The notes beneath the pieces were generated by a model. That model did not search any database and had not been told where the DNA came from. It was given only the letters and a program-made list of their open reading frames with translations. Shown here in pieces: positions 36,781 through 46,385 of a stretch of 64,000 nt of DNA. Positions within the stretch are counted from its first letter, which is position 1; each line of letters begins with the position of its first letter. The DNA is from Lactobacillus sp. ESL0791 (GTDB taxonomy: Bacteria; Bacillota; Bacilli; Lactobacillales; Lactobacillaceae): positions 1,302,001 through 1,366,000 of the forward strand of contig NZ_JAQTHU010000001.1 of assembly GCF_029433255.1 (NCBI RefSeq), given 5' to 3'. The translations under genes were made by a program, and so were the position numbers.

Positions 36781-38481
36781 TTATCCTAACTCTTTAGTCA
36801 CAAAATCATTCAATTGGTCAACCGCTATTTCATTTGCCTTGGCATCGCTTGGCCGTTTAACTTCAACAACTCTGTCCGCTGCCTTTTTGCCGATTGTAAT
36901 TCTAATTGGCGCACCAACTAAATCAGCATCGGCAAACTTAACACCGGCACGTTCATTACGGTCGTCGTATAAGACATCGTAATTTTTGCTTAATTGCTGC
37001 TCAAGCTGCTGGGCCAGCTTAGTTTGCGCTTCGTCCTTCATCTTCATCTGTACAATGTGAATCGCAAACGGAGCAATTTCCTTTGGCCACGCAATCCCAA
37101 ACTTAGTCAGATGCTGCTCAACAATGGCTGACATCATCCGCGTGACGCCAATACCATATGAACCCATGATCACTGGCTGTGCCTTGCCATTTTCATCTAA
37201 AAAGCTCGCACCCATCGTCTTAGTATAATATGTACCCAGCTTAAAAATATGCCCAACTTCAATCGAGGTCGTAAATTTTAATGGCAAATGATCAACCGGA
37301 TCCGGTTCGCCTTCATTGGCAACCCGAATATCACCAAACTGATCAACCTGAAAATCCCGGTTAAGGTTGACGTTTTTCAGTTGGTAGCCTGTTTCGTTGG
37401 CGCCAACTACAAAATTATCAAGACCCTTAACCGTATTATCAGCGATAATCTTATCAGCCCAATTAGCTTTAACTGGACCAACACCGCCCTTTTCTGCACC
37501 GGTAATCGCAACTAACTCATCATCAGTTGCCGGCCGCAAACTATCAGCATCCAGTAAATGCGTCAATTTAACTTCGTTTACCTGCTTGTCTCCGCGCAGC
37601 AAAACTAAAACATGTTCAGTTTCATTTACAATATAAAGAACACTCTTAACGATTCTCGTTTCAGGAATTTCTAAAAATTTGGCTAATTCAGCAATCGTTT
37701 TTTGCCCTGGTGTCGCCACCTTAACAAGCTCTTTCGGCTCTTCAGCTTTTGCTTTAAATGTATCAATACTTTCTGCCATTTCCAAATTAGCCGAATATGT
37801 TCCCGTTTCATTGGTTGCAATTGTATCTTCACCGATTGCTGCCGGCGCCTGAAATTCCGTCGAGTTTTTACCACCCATCGTACCGGAATCGGCAATAACT
37901 GGATTGACAACAAGACCACAGCGGCGATAAATATTCTCAAAAGCCTGCTTTTCATCATCAAACTGCTTGTCTAGCTGCTCTTTTGTAGCAGCAAAGCTAT
38001 AGGCATCAAGCATAATGAATTCCCGGCCCCGGAGCAAACCAAACCGTGGCCGATTTTCATCCCGAAACTTGGTTTGGATCTGGTAAAGCGCAATTGGCAT
38101 CTGCTTGTAGCTCTTTAAGTTCTTAGCAACAATTTCCGTAAAAGTTTCTTCATGCGTTGGGCCAAGCAAGCTTTCACGTCCGTGCCGGTCTTTCAAACGA
38201 AACATTTCCGGACCATACTTTTGCAAGCGTCCCGAGTCTTCCCACAAAGACGCTGGCAAAAAGTGCGGCATGGAAACTTCTGGAACATCAATTTTTTCCA
38301 TTTCTTCTTCCATGATTTTTTCTGCCTTGCGCAAAACGCGGTAGCCCAAAGGTAAGTATGCATAAACACCAGCGGTAACTTGGCGAATATAGCCGCCCCG
38401 CAGCATTAACTTATGGCTCTCGGCTACAGCATCTGCTGGCGCTTCTTTCAGAGTTGGCATAAAAAATTTAGATTGACGCAT
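36781..38481 (-). CDS. proS: Prolyl-tRNA synthetase (bacterial type with editing domain)
   Basis: Class II synthetase charging tRNA-Pro. It has 566 residues. Motif 2 region FRDENRPRFGLLRGREF and motif 3 GSYGIGVTRM are visible. Between them (about 225-400) is the INS/YbaK-like domain that removes mischarged alanine. It is the usual member of the rseP-proS-polC block. Confidence 0.98.
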   Translation of the reverse strand: MRQSKFFMPTLKEAPADAVAESHKLMLRGGYIRQVTAGVYAYLPLGYRVLRKAEKIMEEEMEKIDVPEVSMPHFLPASLWEDSGRLQKYGPEMFRLKDRHGRESLLGPTHEETFTEIVAKNLKSYKQMPIALYQIQTKFRDENRPRFGLLRGREFIMLDAYSFAATKEQLDKQFDDEKQAFENIYRRCGLVVNPVIADSGTMGGKNSTEFQAPAAIGEDTIATNETGTYSANLEMAESIDTFKAKAEEPKELVKVATPGQKTIAELAKFLEIPETRIVKSVLYIVNETEHVLVLLRGDKQVNEVKLTHLLDADSLRPATDDELVAITGAEKGGVGPVKANWADKIIADNTVKGLDNFVVGANETGYQLKNVNLNRDFQVDQFGDIRVANEGEPDPVDHLPLKFTTSIEVGHIFKLGTYYTKTMGASFLDENGKAQPVIMGSYGIGVTRMMSAIVEQHLTKFGIAWPKEIAPFAIHIVQMKMKDEAQTKLAQQLEQQLSKNYDVLYDDRNERAGVKFADADLVGAPIRITIGKKAADRVVEVKRPSDAKANEIAVDQLNDFVTKELG

Positions 38482-38507
38482 TTAATTTTCTCCCACGAAC
38501 ATAAAAT

Positions 38508-39764
38508 TTATTTAATAAAGTAGCGGTAAATATCATTACCGGTTACAGCAATAATTAAAATCAACAACAGACCGAAGCCAACCAGTTCAACAATGGCTTC
38601 ATGATTTTGTGAAATTGGCTTTCCTCTGACTAACTGGATCAAGTTGAGCAGCAGCTTTCCACCGTCTAATCCCGGGATCGGAATTAGATTGACAATTCCC
38701 AAATTAATCGAGATCATCGCTAAAAAGGCTAGGATATAGGAAAAGCCCATCTGTGACACCTGCGAAGTTTCCGAATAAATTCCAACCGGTCCAGACAGCT
38801 TATTCAGGCTAAAGTGCCTAAATAAACCGCCAACAGCAGAAAAAATCATTCCAGTGGTTGAAACGGCAGTATCCCAGCCGCGCTTAAACTTACCGGCAAC
38901 ACTTTCATCGGTTTTCGCCTGAATTCCAATTTGGTAGACAATCTCTTCACCGGCCATCTTTGCCTGAGGCTTAACACTAAGCGTTCGCTGTTGTTTGTCT
39001 TGTTCAACCTTGATTTTCAGAATTTTACCCTTACTTTGATCAATTTGCGTTGACACAGCAAGAAAGCTGTCTGTCTTGTGCCCATTTATTGCAACCAGCC
39101 GGTCGCCCGGTTTAATCTGGGCTGTTTGTGCCGGCGAACCGGGCTCTACCTTGGCAATGGTTGTCGTCGCCGGACCCGGAACAGTATAGGTCCACAGCAA
39201 GAACACGACAAAGCCTAAAATAATATTCATCAGCGGACCTGCAAGATTGGTTGCCAATTTCTGCCAAATATTGGCATTTTGAAACTGTGTGTCCCGCGGC
39301 GCAATAATTAATTCTGTCTTATCTTTACCGATAATTGTTGCATCATGATTAACCCGATACGTAATTTTCTTAGTTTCATCACCATTTTCGTAGCCGGTAA
39401 TCGTTAATGAATCGACCAAATCAGCAGCAATGACTTGAACAGGAATGCCTTCAATCGGCATTTCGGATTCTGACGCATCAATTCGGACAACTTCATTTTG
39501 CTGGTTTAGCTGCAGAATCACTGTCGTTCCCGGATCGATTTGACTTTCTTCGTCACCGCTTGCCAAACGAACATAGCCGCCTAATGGCAGCCAGCGAATT
39601 GTATAAGTAGTCGGATTGCGCCTAATTTGTAACAGCTTAGGCCCCATACCAATGGAAAATTCGCGAACAAGGATTCCCGATTTTTTTGCCACAATAAAAT
39701 GCCCAAATTCATGGACAAAAACCAGTATACCAAAGACAACTAAAAAGATTAGGATTCCCTTCAC
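38508..39764 (-). CDS. rseP: Site-2 protease RseP/RasP/Eep
   Basis: Intramembrane zinc metalloprotease that cleaves anti-sigma factors, signal peptides and peptide pheromones in the membrane. It has 418 residues. The zinc site HEFGH (residues 18-22) is in the first membrane span and the third ligand motif NLIPIPGLDGG is near the C-terminus. One PDZ domain lies between (VEPGSPAQTAQIKPGDRLV, about 205-225). It is 10 bp after cdsA. Confidence 0.96.
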   Translation of the reverse strand: MKGILIFLVVFGILVFVHEFGHFIVAKKSGILVREFSIGMGPKLLQIRRNPTTYTIRWLPLGGYVRLASGDEESQIDPGTTVILQLNQQNEVVRIDASESEMPIEGIPVQVIAADLVDSLTITGYENGDETKKITYRVNHDATIIGKDKTELIIAPRDTQFQNANIWQKLATNLAGPLMNIILGFVVFLLWTYTVPGPATTTIAKVEPGSPAQTAQIKPGDRLVAINGHKTDSFLAVSTQIDQSKGKILKIKVEQDKQQRTLSVKPQAKMAGEEIVYQIGIQAKTDESVAGKFKRGWDTAVSTTGMIFSAVGGLFRHFSLNKLSGPVGIYSETSQVSQMGFSYILAFLAMISINLGIVNLIPIPGLDGGKLLLNLIQLVRGKPISQNHEAIVELVGFGLLLILIIAVTGNDIYRYFIK

Positions 39765-39774
39765 TAAACTTCTC

Positions 39775-40572
39775 CTAGTGTATTATTCCCAGTAATGCCG
39801 CAACAACCGGCAATACAAACAACATGCTGTCAAAACGATCTAAAATACCGCCGTGTCCCGGCAAAATTTTGCCGGAATCCTTGACATTATAAAAGCGTTT
39901 ATAAGCAGACTCAACTAAATCGCCCATTTGACCAACAATTGACAGGAAAAAGGCAGCGATAATCATTTGGACTTGAGGATAGCCAACTTTGACAAAGTAA
40001 ACATAGACCGCCGCACAAATCACCGCTAACACCGTTCCACCAATTGAACCTTCCCAGGTTTTGTTGGGACTAATTACCGGCCACAGCTTATGTTTGCCGA
40101 TCTTACGACCAATCATGTAAGCACCGGTATCGGTCAGCCACACAACTACAAACACGTAGCAAAGAAGGGCCAAGCCATTAGCGCCATTTCTAATGGCGGC
40201 CATGTAGTGAAAACCGGTGCCAATATAAAGTGAACCCAAGGTATAAACACCAACATCGTCAAAGGTCGTTTTATTTTTAGACAAAACCGTCCAAGTCAGC
40301 ATTAGCATGATTAATGCAAAATAAACACCAAACTTGGTCCAGTGCCATGGCATCCCCTTGAAGAAACTATCGGGAACCGCCCACGTAATCGTTGCAAGCA
40401 ATGCTAAAACAAAATTTAATGAAACCAAGATTTGTTTTTTCATCAAAAAGATTTCACTGATACCCACAGCAGCAAAAGCTACTGTCAGCCAGTCCATCCA
40501 GAGTCCGCCTGCAATTACAATCGGAATAAATAAAATTAAGGCAACCACTGCCGTAATAACACGTTGTTTCAT
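39775..40572 (-). CDS. cdsA: Phosphatidate cytidylyltransferase
   Basis: Makes CDP-diacylglycerol from phosphatidic acid and CTP in the membrane. It has 265 residues and about eight spans. The signature SPNKTWEGSIGG and the C-terminal DSGKILPGHGGILDRFDS (written from KDSGK) are clear. It lies 8 bp after uppS. Confidence 0.97.
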   Translation of the reverse strand: MKQRVITAVVALILFIPIVIAGGLWMDWLTVAFAAVGISEIFLMKKQILVSLNFVLALLATITWAVPDSFFKGMPWHWTKFGVYFALIMLMLTWTVLSKNKTTFDDVGVYTLGSLYIGTGFHYMAAIRNGANGLALLCYVFVVVWLTDTGAYMIGRKIGKHKLWPVISPNKTWEGSIGGTVLAVICAAVYVYFVKVGYPQVQMIIAAFFLSIVGQMGDLVESAYKRFYNVKDSGKILPGHGGILDRFDSMLFVLPVVAALLGIIH

Positions 40573-40580
40573 ACCATTAC

Positions 40581-41309
40581 CTAACTATCTGATTCATCAA
40601 CTTTGCCAAACCGCCGGTGTCGCTTAGCAAAATTTCCTACAAAGCCTTGCAAATCTTTTTCATTGAAATCCGGCCAATATTTTTCACTAAATGCCAGCTC
40701 GGAATAAGCCAGTTGCCAAAGAAGAAAATTCGACAGCCGCTGTTCACCCGATGTCCGAATCAACAGATCGGGATCACGGTATTGCCCAAAATTAGCCGTC
40801 ATCAAGCGGTCAGAAATCATTTCTTCAGTGATTTCCTGGCTCGTTATGCTGCCGCTTTCAATCATCCCGCCAAGTTCTTTCATGGCCGACGTGATTTCCT
40901 TGCGCGCACCATAGTTAAATGCAAAATTCAGCACCAAACCGGTATTATCTGCGGTCTCCCGCATGGCCCGCTGAACCACATCATAGGTTTTCTTGGGCAG
41001 ATCATTTAAATAACCCATAATGTTTACTTTAACATTATTTTTCATTAAACTTGGCATAAATTTGTCAAAAAAACGTACCGGTAGATTCATTAAATATGCC
41101 ACTTCTTCTTTGGGGCGTGCCCAATTTTCCGTTGAAAAAGCATAAAGGCTCAATACTTTTACGCCAAGTTTATCGGCAGCCAGCGCAATCGTTTCAACAT
41201 TATTCATTCCGGCATAATGACCGGCGACACGGGGCTGCTTGCGCGCTTTTGCCCAGCGCCCATTGCCGTCCATGATAATCGCTAAATGATTTAATTGGTT
41301 TTTTCCCAT
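40581..41309 (-). CDS. uppS: Undecaprenyl diphosphate synthase
   Basis: Cis-prenyltransferase that makes the C55 lipid carrier for peptidoglycan. It has 242 residues. [20 protein letters not shown] holds the catalytic Asp (about residue 13), and [15 protein letters not shown] is the second conserved region. It lies 3 bp after frr. Confidence 0.98.
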   Translation of the reverse strand: MGKNQLNHLAIIMDGNGRWAKARKQPRVAGHYAGMNNVETIALAADKLGVKVLSLYAFSTENWARPKEEVAYLMNLPVRFFDKFMPSLMKNNVKVNIMGYLNDLPKKTYDVVQRAMRETADNTGLVLNFAFNYGARKEITSAMKELGGMIESGSITSQEITEEMISDRLMTANFGQYRDPDLLIRTSGEQRLSNFLLWQLAYSELAFSEKYWPDFNEKDLQGFVGNFAKRHRRFGKVDESDS

Positions 41310-41312
41310 AAA

Positions 41313-41870
41313 TTAGCCTTGTGTGATCTCTTTGCGCTTAGTGTCGGCAAGCTCATCGATTTTTTTCGTTGCATTATCAGTGGCTTTTTGGACCTGTTTT
41401 TCTAAATTGCGCTGCTCGTCTTCCGTAATTTCGTCATCTTTTTCTTGCTTTTTGAGACTGTTCATTGCATCCCGGCGAACATTTCTGACAGCAATTTTGG
41501 CTTCTTCGGCTGACTTGTTAACTTCCTTAGCAATCTCCTGTCTTCTTTCCCCAGTTAATTGCGGAATTACCAATCTGATTACCTTGCCGTCATTTGCCGG
41601 GGTTAGTCCCAGATTAGATGCCAAAAGAGCATGCTCAATTTCATCAAGACTATTTTGGTCATACGGTGTAATCAGCAGGACCCGTGGTTCGGGAATTGTC
41701 ACACTCGACATTTGCGTCAGCGGCGTCGGTGCACCGTAATAGTCCACCTTAACTCCTTCAAGAATTGCAGCATTTGCTACACCAGCACGGATTGAACCCA
41801 GATTTTTTTGGTAAACTTCAATCGATTTTTCCATATTTGTCTTGGTATTTTTTATTGTCTCGTTATCCAT
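41313..41870 (-). CDS. frr: Ribosome recycling factor
   Basis: Splits ribosomes after termination with EF-G. It has 185 residues of mostly three-helix bundle. GSIRAGVANAAILEGV and EERRQEIAK-like sequence (TGERRQEIAKEVNK) are typical. The ATG shares one base with the pyrH stop (TAATG), so translation is coupled. Confidence 0.97.
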   Translation of the reverse strand: MDNETIKNTKTNMEKSIEVYQKNLGSIRAGVANAAILEGVKVDYYGAPTPLTQMSSVTIPEPRVLLITPYDQNSLDEIEHALLASNLGLTPANDGKVIRLVIPQLTGERRQEIAKEVNKSAEEAKIAVRNVRRDAMNSLKKQEKDDEITEDEQRNLEKQVQKATDNATKKIDELADTKRKEITQG

Positions 41871-42595
41871 TATTTCCCTCCTTCAATAACTGTTCCAATA
41901 TTTTCGCCCATTACTACTTTTTTAATATTGCCTTCAGTGTTGACATTAAAAACAATCAGCGGAATATTTGTGTCCATCGACAAAGAACTAGCCGTTCGGT
42001 CCATCACCTTTAGGTTCTTGGCAATGATGTCAAGCTGGGTCAATTCGGTATACTTCTTTGCGTGCGGATCAATCTTCGGATCGGCGGTATAAACGCCATC
42101 AACGCCATTTTTAGCCATCAAAATTACGTCTGCACCGATCTCCGCTGCCCGTAAAGCAGCAGTCGTATCCGTTGAAAAATACGGATTGCCCGTGCCGCCG
42201 CCCATGATGACTACACGGCCCTTTTCCAGGTGACGAATTGCCTTTCTTCTGATATAAGGCTCGGCAATCTGCCGCATTTCAATTGACGTCTGCAATCTTG
42301 TCGGCACACCGACATGCTCAAGCCCATCTTGCAGTGCAAGACCGTTCATAATGGTAGCAAGCATTCCCATATAGTCAGCCTGCGAGCGTTCCATACCCAG
42401 CTTTTCGCCTGTTTCACCGCGCCACATGTTGCCGCCGCCGCAGACAATACCAATCTGCACGCCCAACTCGTGCACCGATTTAATTTCTTCCGCCAAATGA
42501 CCGATCACCGTGGGGTTAATGCCACTGCCATTGTCACCGGCCAGTGCCTCACCCGATATTTTTAAAATAATGCGTTTATATTTAACCTGAGTCAT
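41870..42595 (-). CDS. pyrH: UMP kinase
   Basis: Phosphorylates UMP to UDP; it is hexameric and controlled by GTP and UTP in bacteria. It has 241 residues. [13 protein letters not shown] (residues 10-22) and [19 protein letters not shown] are family motifs. AGGAGG lies before the ATG. It is the first gene of the pyrH-frr-uppS-cdsA-rseP-proS-polC run, with gaps of 26 bp or less. Confidence 0.98.
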   Translation of the reverse strand: MTQVKYKRIILKISGEALAGDNGSGINPTVIGHLAEEIKSVHELGVQIGIVCGGGNMWRGETGEKLGMERSQADYMGMLATIMNGLALQDGLEHVGVPTRLQTSIEMRQIAEPYIRRKAIRHLEKGRVVIMGGGTGNPYFSTDTTAALRAAEIGADVILMAKNGVDGVYTADPKIDPHAKKYTELTQLDIIAKNLKVMDRTASSLSMDTNIPLIVFNVNTEGNIKKVVMGENIGTVIEGGK

Positions 42596-42673
42596 TGCGA
42601 CCTCCTACTAATTGCTCTAATTATTCTAACATATAACAGACTTGGTGTCCGCCAGTTAATTATTAAGAAGACA

Positions 42674-42708
42674 ATAAAAAAGAGGAGAATGCACTCCTCT
42701 TTTTTGCT
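42674..42708. terminator. Terminator downstream of tsf
   Basis: AAAAAAGAGGAG and CTCCTCTTTTTT form a perfect 12-bp stem around AATGCA. It separates rpsB-tsf from pyrH. Confidence 0.92.
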
Positions 42709-42716
42709 TCAGCAAA

Positions 42717-43592
42717 TTATTTCATTTGTTCTTTCACTTCAGCAGCAAAATCTTCCTGCTTCTTTTCAATACCTTCACCAACCTCATAGCGGGTATAAGC
42801 AACAACTTCGCCGCCTTCTGACTTAGCGTATTCGGCGACAGACATGTCAGAATCCTTAACGTAAGGTTGGTCAACCAAACAAATTTCACTTAAGTATTTG
42901 TTTACCCGACCTTCAACGATCTTCGGAATAATCTTTGCTGGCTTGCCTTCATTTTCAGTTTCCTTAGTGAAGACTTCCTTTTGCCTGTCAAAATCAGCCT
43001 TCGGTACAGAATCTTTATTTAAGTATTCCGGATTAATTGCAGCAACATGCATCGCAATATTCTTGGCTGCTTCTTCATTGCCGCCCTTTAAGGTAACCAA
43101 GGCAATAATAGCACCGCCGTTATGCTTGTATGCACCAAAGACTTCATCGTCAGACTTGGTAATAATATTAAATCTTCTTAAAGTGATTTTTTCACCGATA
43201 ACGGCAGTTAAGTTGGTGATCTCCTCGCCAATGGTTGAAGTGCCCATTGGTGCCTTCAATGCTTCTTCAACATTTGCCGGCTTAGCAGCAAGAATTGCTT
43301 TAGTCACATCGTCAACTAATTTGATAAACTTGTCGTTTGATGAAACAAAGTCCGTTTCTGAATTGATTTCAACAATCGCAGCGGCATTACCGTCAATTGC
43401 ATATTCAGCTAAACCTTCGGCAGCAATCCGGCCGCTCTTCTTAGCAGCCTTAGCCACACCGTTCTCACGCAAAATATCAATTGCTTTTTCGATGTTTCCT
43501 TCAGCCTTAACCAAAGCTTTTTTGGAATCCATCATGCCAGCACCAGTACGATCACGTAACTCTTTAACTTGCTTAGCAGTAATTTGTACCAT
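42717..43592 (-). CDS. tsf: Elongation factor Ts
   Basis: Guanine nucleotide exchange factor for EF-Tu. It has 291 residues. The N-terminal UBA-like start ITAKQVKELRDRTGAGMMD (residues 4-22) and NSETDFVSSNDKF are diagnostic. It is 33 bp after rpsB. Confidence 0.98.
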   Translation of the reverse strand: MVQITAKQVKELRDRTGAGMMDSKKALVKAEGNIEKAIDILRENGVAKAAKKSGRIAAEGLAEYAIDGNAAAIVEINSETDFVSSNDKFIKLVDDVTKAILAAKPANVEEALKAPMGTSTIGEEITNLTAVIGEKITLRRFNIITKSDDEVFGAYKHNGGAIIALVTLKGGNEEAAKNIAMHVAAINPEYLNKDSVPKADFDRQKEVFTKETENEGKPAKIIPKIVEGRVNKYLSEICLVDQPYVKDSDMSVAEYAKSEGGEVVAYTRYEVGEGIEKKQEDFAAEVKEQMK

Positions 43593-43625
43593 TAATGTGT
43601 CCCTCCATTAGAACAATAGTAAAAA

Positions 43626-44417
43626 CTAGTCTTCGTCAGCTTCTTTTTCTTGATCGTCAGCTGCAGCAGAAACGTCTTCAATATCTTCTACAGTGCCATC
43701 TGACATTTCAACTTCAACGCTTTCCTTGTCGTCTTGACCTTGTTTGCCTTCGATTACAGCATCAGCCATCGCACCAGCAATCAGGCGGATAGCACGAATA
43801 GCATCATCATTTGCCGGGATAACAACGTCAACTGGGTCTGGGTCAGTGTTGGTATCAACCATGGCTACAACCGGGATTCCCAGAATATTTGCTTCGTGAA
43901 CCGCAATCTTTTCTTTCTTAGGGTCAACAACAAACAAGACATCAGGAATTCTTGGCATATCTTCAATACCGCCTAAGAACTTTTCCAGCTTGTCCTTTTC
44001 TTTAGTCAAAAGTGAGGCTTCCTTCTTAGGCAATACATCGAAAGTACCGTCTTCTGCCATCTTCTTTAAATCTTTTAATCTTTGTACTCGGCTTTGGATT
44101 GTCTTCCAGTTAGTCAAAGTACCACCTAACCAGCGTTGGTTAACGTAGTATTGACCAGCACGAGTTGCTTCTTCAGCAATTGAGTCTTGAGCTTGTTTCT
44201 TGGTACCAACAAATAAGATAACTCCACCATCTTGTGCAACGGCTCTAACAAAAGCGTAAGCGTCATCCAACATTTTAATTGTCTTTTGCAGATCAATAAT
44301 GTAAATTCCGTTTCTTTGCGTAAAAATGTAAGGAGCCATCTTTGGGTCCCATCTTCTAGTTTGGTGACCAAAATGGACACCGGCTTCAAGCAATTGCTTC
44401 ATTGTAACAACTGACAT
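43626..44417 (-). CDS. rpsB: 30S ribosomal protein S2
   Basis: It has 263 residues. [20 protein letters not shown] and [21 protein letters not shown] are conserved S2 blocks. The C-terminus (about 228-263) is an unusually acidic Asp/Glu-rich tail compared with E. coli S2, common in lactobacilli. The ribosome site is AGGAGG. Confidence 0.99.
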   Translation of the reverse strand: MSVVTMKQLLEAGVHFGHQTRRWDPKMAPYIFTQRNGIYIIDLQKTIKMLDDAYAFVRAVAQDGGVILFVGTKKQAQDSIAEEATRAGQYYVNQRWLGGTLTNWKTIQSRVQRLKDLKKMAEDGTFDVLPKKEASLLTKEKDKLEKFLGGIEDMPRIPDVLFVVDPKKEKIAVHEANILGIPVVAMVDTNTDPDPVDVVIPANDDAIRAIRLIAGAMADAVIEGKQGQDDKESVEVEMSDGTVEDIEDVSAAADDQEKEADED

Positions 44418-44547
44418 ATTAAATCCTCCTATGGTTTTAATCCGCTCAAGCGGTCATTTCAATGTTCGACCTTATATTGGCACCATAACATTGATCGCCC
44501 TTGATGTGTTTTACATATATGCTACTTATGCATACCTAAAAATAATA
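44418..44547 (-). promoter_or_regulatory. rpsB leader, possible S2 autoregulatory RNA
   Basis: About 120 nt lie between the promoter and the rpsB ATG. They hold the hairpin CCGCTTGAGCGG (4444-region on the minus strand, near 44447-44458) shortly before AGGAGG, plus further pairing potential. Long leaders before rpsB often carry an S2-binding structure; here that is an inference. Confidence 0.35.
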
Positions 44548-44570
44548 CTAGATTTAAGCGTAAGATGCAA
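44542..44570 (-). promoter_or_regulatory. Promoter of rpsB-tsf
   Basis: Minus strand: TTGCAT (44565-44570), 17-nt spacer, TATTAT (44542-44547). Confidence 0.6.
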
Positions 44571-44572
44571 GG

Positions 44573-45604
44573 TTAAAAACTAATCCCCTGTGCTTTTAAA
44601 AAATCTTCTTTCCATTCGCGTGAATGGTGTTTGAACCAGTATTCACGTTTCAAGGCCAAATTCTTGTTTGTGAACTCCTCGTGGTAAATCATTTTAACCG
44701 GCCGCCTGGTTTTAGTATATTTTGCACCCTTACCGCTGTTGTGCATCTTTAACCGGTGTTTAAGATCTGTCGTAAACCCACCATAAAAGCTGCCGTCTTG
44801 ACACAAAAGGACATAAAAATAATATTTTGCACCCTCATCATGTATCTTTTTAGCTTTTGGGCTTTCACGGATAACTTCTTGAATTGCTGGCAGATATTCA
44901 CCATCTGCGTCATGGACAACAATCGCATCACGCAAAACCAAGCCGTCCCCCGCCGTGTGTTTAACCGCCTCAATAATAATCAGATTGCTGTCATCACCGC
45001 GGTGCGAAACGTATGGCTGAACCATTTTGATACTCAAGTCATGCTTAAGGCAATAATAGGCAATTTCACCCAACCGCTCCGGGCGGTGGACCATGAACAG
45101 CTTGCCCTTCATCTTTAACAAGCCGCTGGCTACTTCAATAATTTTTTCTAGGTTAATCAGCAACTCATGCCTAGCAATTGCTTTTTTACGGTCAGGGTTT
45201 ACTTCGTGTCCCTGAGGCACTTTAAAATATGGCGGGTTGACCACAACCTCATCATAAGAATCCTTTTGTAAAAATTGCCCCGCATCCTTAACGTTTTTTT
45301 GATAAATCGTAATCCGGTTCTCCATCTGATTCAAAGCAACCGAACGTCGCGCCTGTGAGGCCACTTCTTCCTGAATTTCCACGGCATCATATTTGGCATT
45401 ATTAAAATAAGCCATGTAAATACTGGCAGCCGCATTACCAGCGCAAAGATCTGCCACCTTGTCATGCTCGTGTATTTTCGCCTTTGCCTGAGCAGCTAAC
45501 AGCAATGTATCAAGCGAAAAACTAAAGGCATCTTTATCCTGAATTATTTTCAAATTATCGCTATACATGTAATCAACGCGTTCATTTTCCGCAAGTTTTA
45601 CCAT
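44573..45604 (-). CDS. Fusion of a TrmN6-type methyltransferase and a GIY-YIG endonuclease domain
   Basis: A 343-residue two-domain protein. Residues about 1-250 are a SAM-dependent N6-adenine methyltransferase of the YabB/TrmN6 group, with [12 protein letters not shown] (SAM loop) and the catalytic VVNPPYF. Residues about 262-343 are a GIY-YIG domain ([20 protein letters not shown] with the Y-Y and GG pattern, then [14 protein letters not shown]). In Bacillus the two are separate neighbours, yabB and yazA. The join is in frame with no stop. The methyltransferase part probably modifies tRNA; the role of the nuclease-like part is unknown. Confidence 0.88.
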   Translation of the reverse strand: MVKLAENERVDYMYSDNLKIIQDKDAFSFSLDTLLLAAQAKAKIHEHDKVADLCAGNAAASIYMAYFNNAKYDAVEIQEEVASQARRSVALNQMENRITIYQKNVKDAGQFLQKDSYDEVVVNPPYFKVPQGHEVNPDRKKAIARHELLINLEKIIEVASGLLKMKGKLFMVHRPERLGEIAYYCLKHDLSIKMVQPYVSHRGDDSNLIIIEAVKHTAGDGLVLRDAIVVHDADGEYLPAIQEVIRESPKAKKIHDEGAKYYFYVLLCQDGSFYGGFTTDLKHRLKMHNSGKGAKYTKTRRPVKMIYHEEFTNKNLALKREYWFKHHSREWKEDFLKAQGISF

Positions 45605-45633
45605 AAAAATTTTATCCTCTCACTCAGCTTTGC

Positions 45634-45639
45634 TATAAT
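45634..45639 (+). promoter_or_regulatory. Promoter of plsC
   Basis: TGCTATAAT (TGn at 45631-45633 plus TATAAT) forms an extended -10; TTTATC lies 17 nt upstream (45611-45616). AGGAGG follows before the ATG. Confidence 0.65.
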
Positions 45640-45662
45640 ATTTTACAATAAAGGAGGCAATT

Positions 45663-46277
45663 ATGTTTTATCACTTTATCAGGCCGGTGGCGCGCTTTGT
45701 CATCTGGCTGCTTAACGGGCATCTGCATGTTTACCACAAGGAGCGCCTGCCCAAGGGCAATTATATTATGGCAGCTCCGCACCGGACATGGTGGGAACCG
45801 ATCCTTTTTGCCCTGGCCGCCAGTCCAACGGAATTTATGTTTATGGCCAAAATTGAGCTGTTTAAGAACCCAATTTTACGTTTTATCTTAAAGCACGCTC
45901 ATGCTTTCGAAGTTGACCGTAAGCATCCCGGCCCTTCCGTGTTAAAAATTCCGGTAAAGGGGTTGAAGCAGGGAAAATTGTCACTAATTATTTTCCCATC
46001 AGGAACCAGACATTCCGACGATTTAAAAGGCGGAACTGCCCTGATTGCCAAACTTTCTGGCAAACCCATCGTCCCGGTTGTTTACCAGGGGCCCCTCACC
46101 TTTAAGGGATTATTAAAACGGCAGGTAATGGATGTTTGCTTTGGCGATCCTATTTATGTTGACCACAAATTAAAGTTAAACCACGAAACTGAGGCCAAAA
46201 TCGACCAGCAAATGAAAAATGCCTGGGCGAAAATTGACTATGAACATAATCCCAACTTTCATTACGTTGCTGAATAA
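45663..46277 (+). CDS. plsC: 1-acyl-sn-glycerol-3-phosphate acyltransferase
   Basis: Adds the second acyl chain to make phosphatidic acid. It has 204 residues. The catalytic motif appears as APHRTWWEPI (HxxxxxE rather than the common HxxxxD; about residues 38-47), followed by FPSGTRH (the FPEGTR block). AAAGGAGG precedes the ATG. It is divergent from the methyltransferase fusion and ends in its own terminator. Confidence 0.93.
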   Translation: MFYHFIRPVARFVIWLLNGHLHVYHKERLPKGNYIMAAPHRTWWEPILFALAASPTEFMFMAKIELFKNPILRFILKHAHAFEVDRKHPGPSVLKIPVKGLKQGKLSLIIFPSGTRHSDDLKGGTALIAKLSGKPIVPVVYQGPLTFKGLLKRQVMDVCFGDPIYVDHKLKLNHETEAKIDQQMKNAWAKIDYEHNPNFHYVAE

Positions 46278-46278
46278 A

Positions 46279-46308
46279 CTCGAACCGACTATTTGGTTCG
46301 GTTTTTTC
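46279..46308 (+). terminator. Terminator of plsC
   Basis: CGAACC and GGTTCG pair, followed by GTTTTTTC, just after the stop codon. Confidence 0.82.
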
Positions 46309-46385
46309 TTAACCCATTTTTTTATTAAAATGCGCAAGTGGTGTTAAAATAATTTAATAGCTTTATTAGTTTGGAGGGAAATTAA

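Noticed and set aside
42898..43611. 237-codon open frame on the plus strand opposite tsf
   Set aside because: It is fully antisense to EF-Ts, has no upstream ribosome site and no family features.
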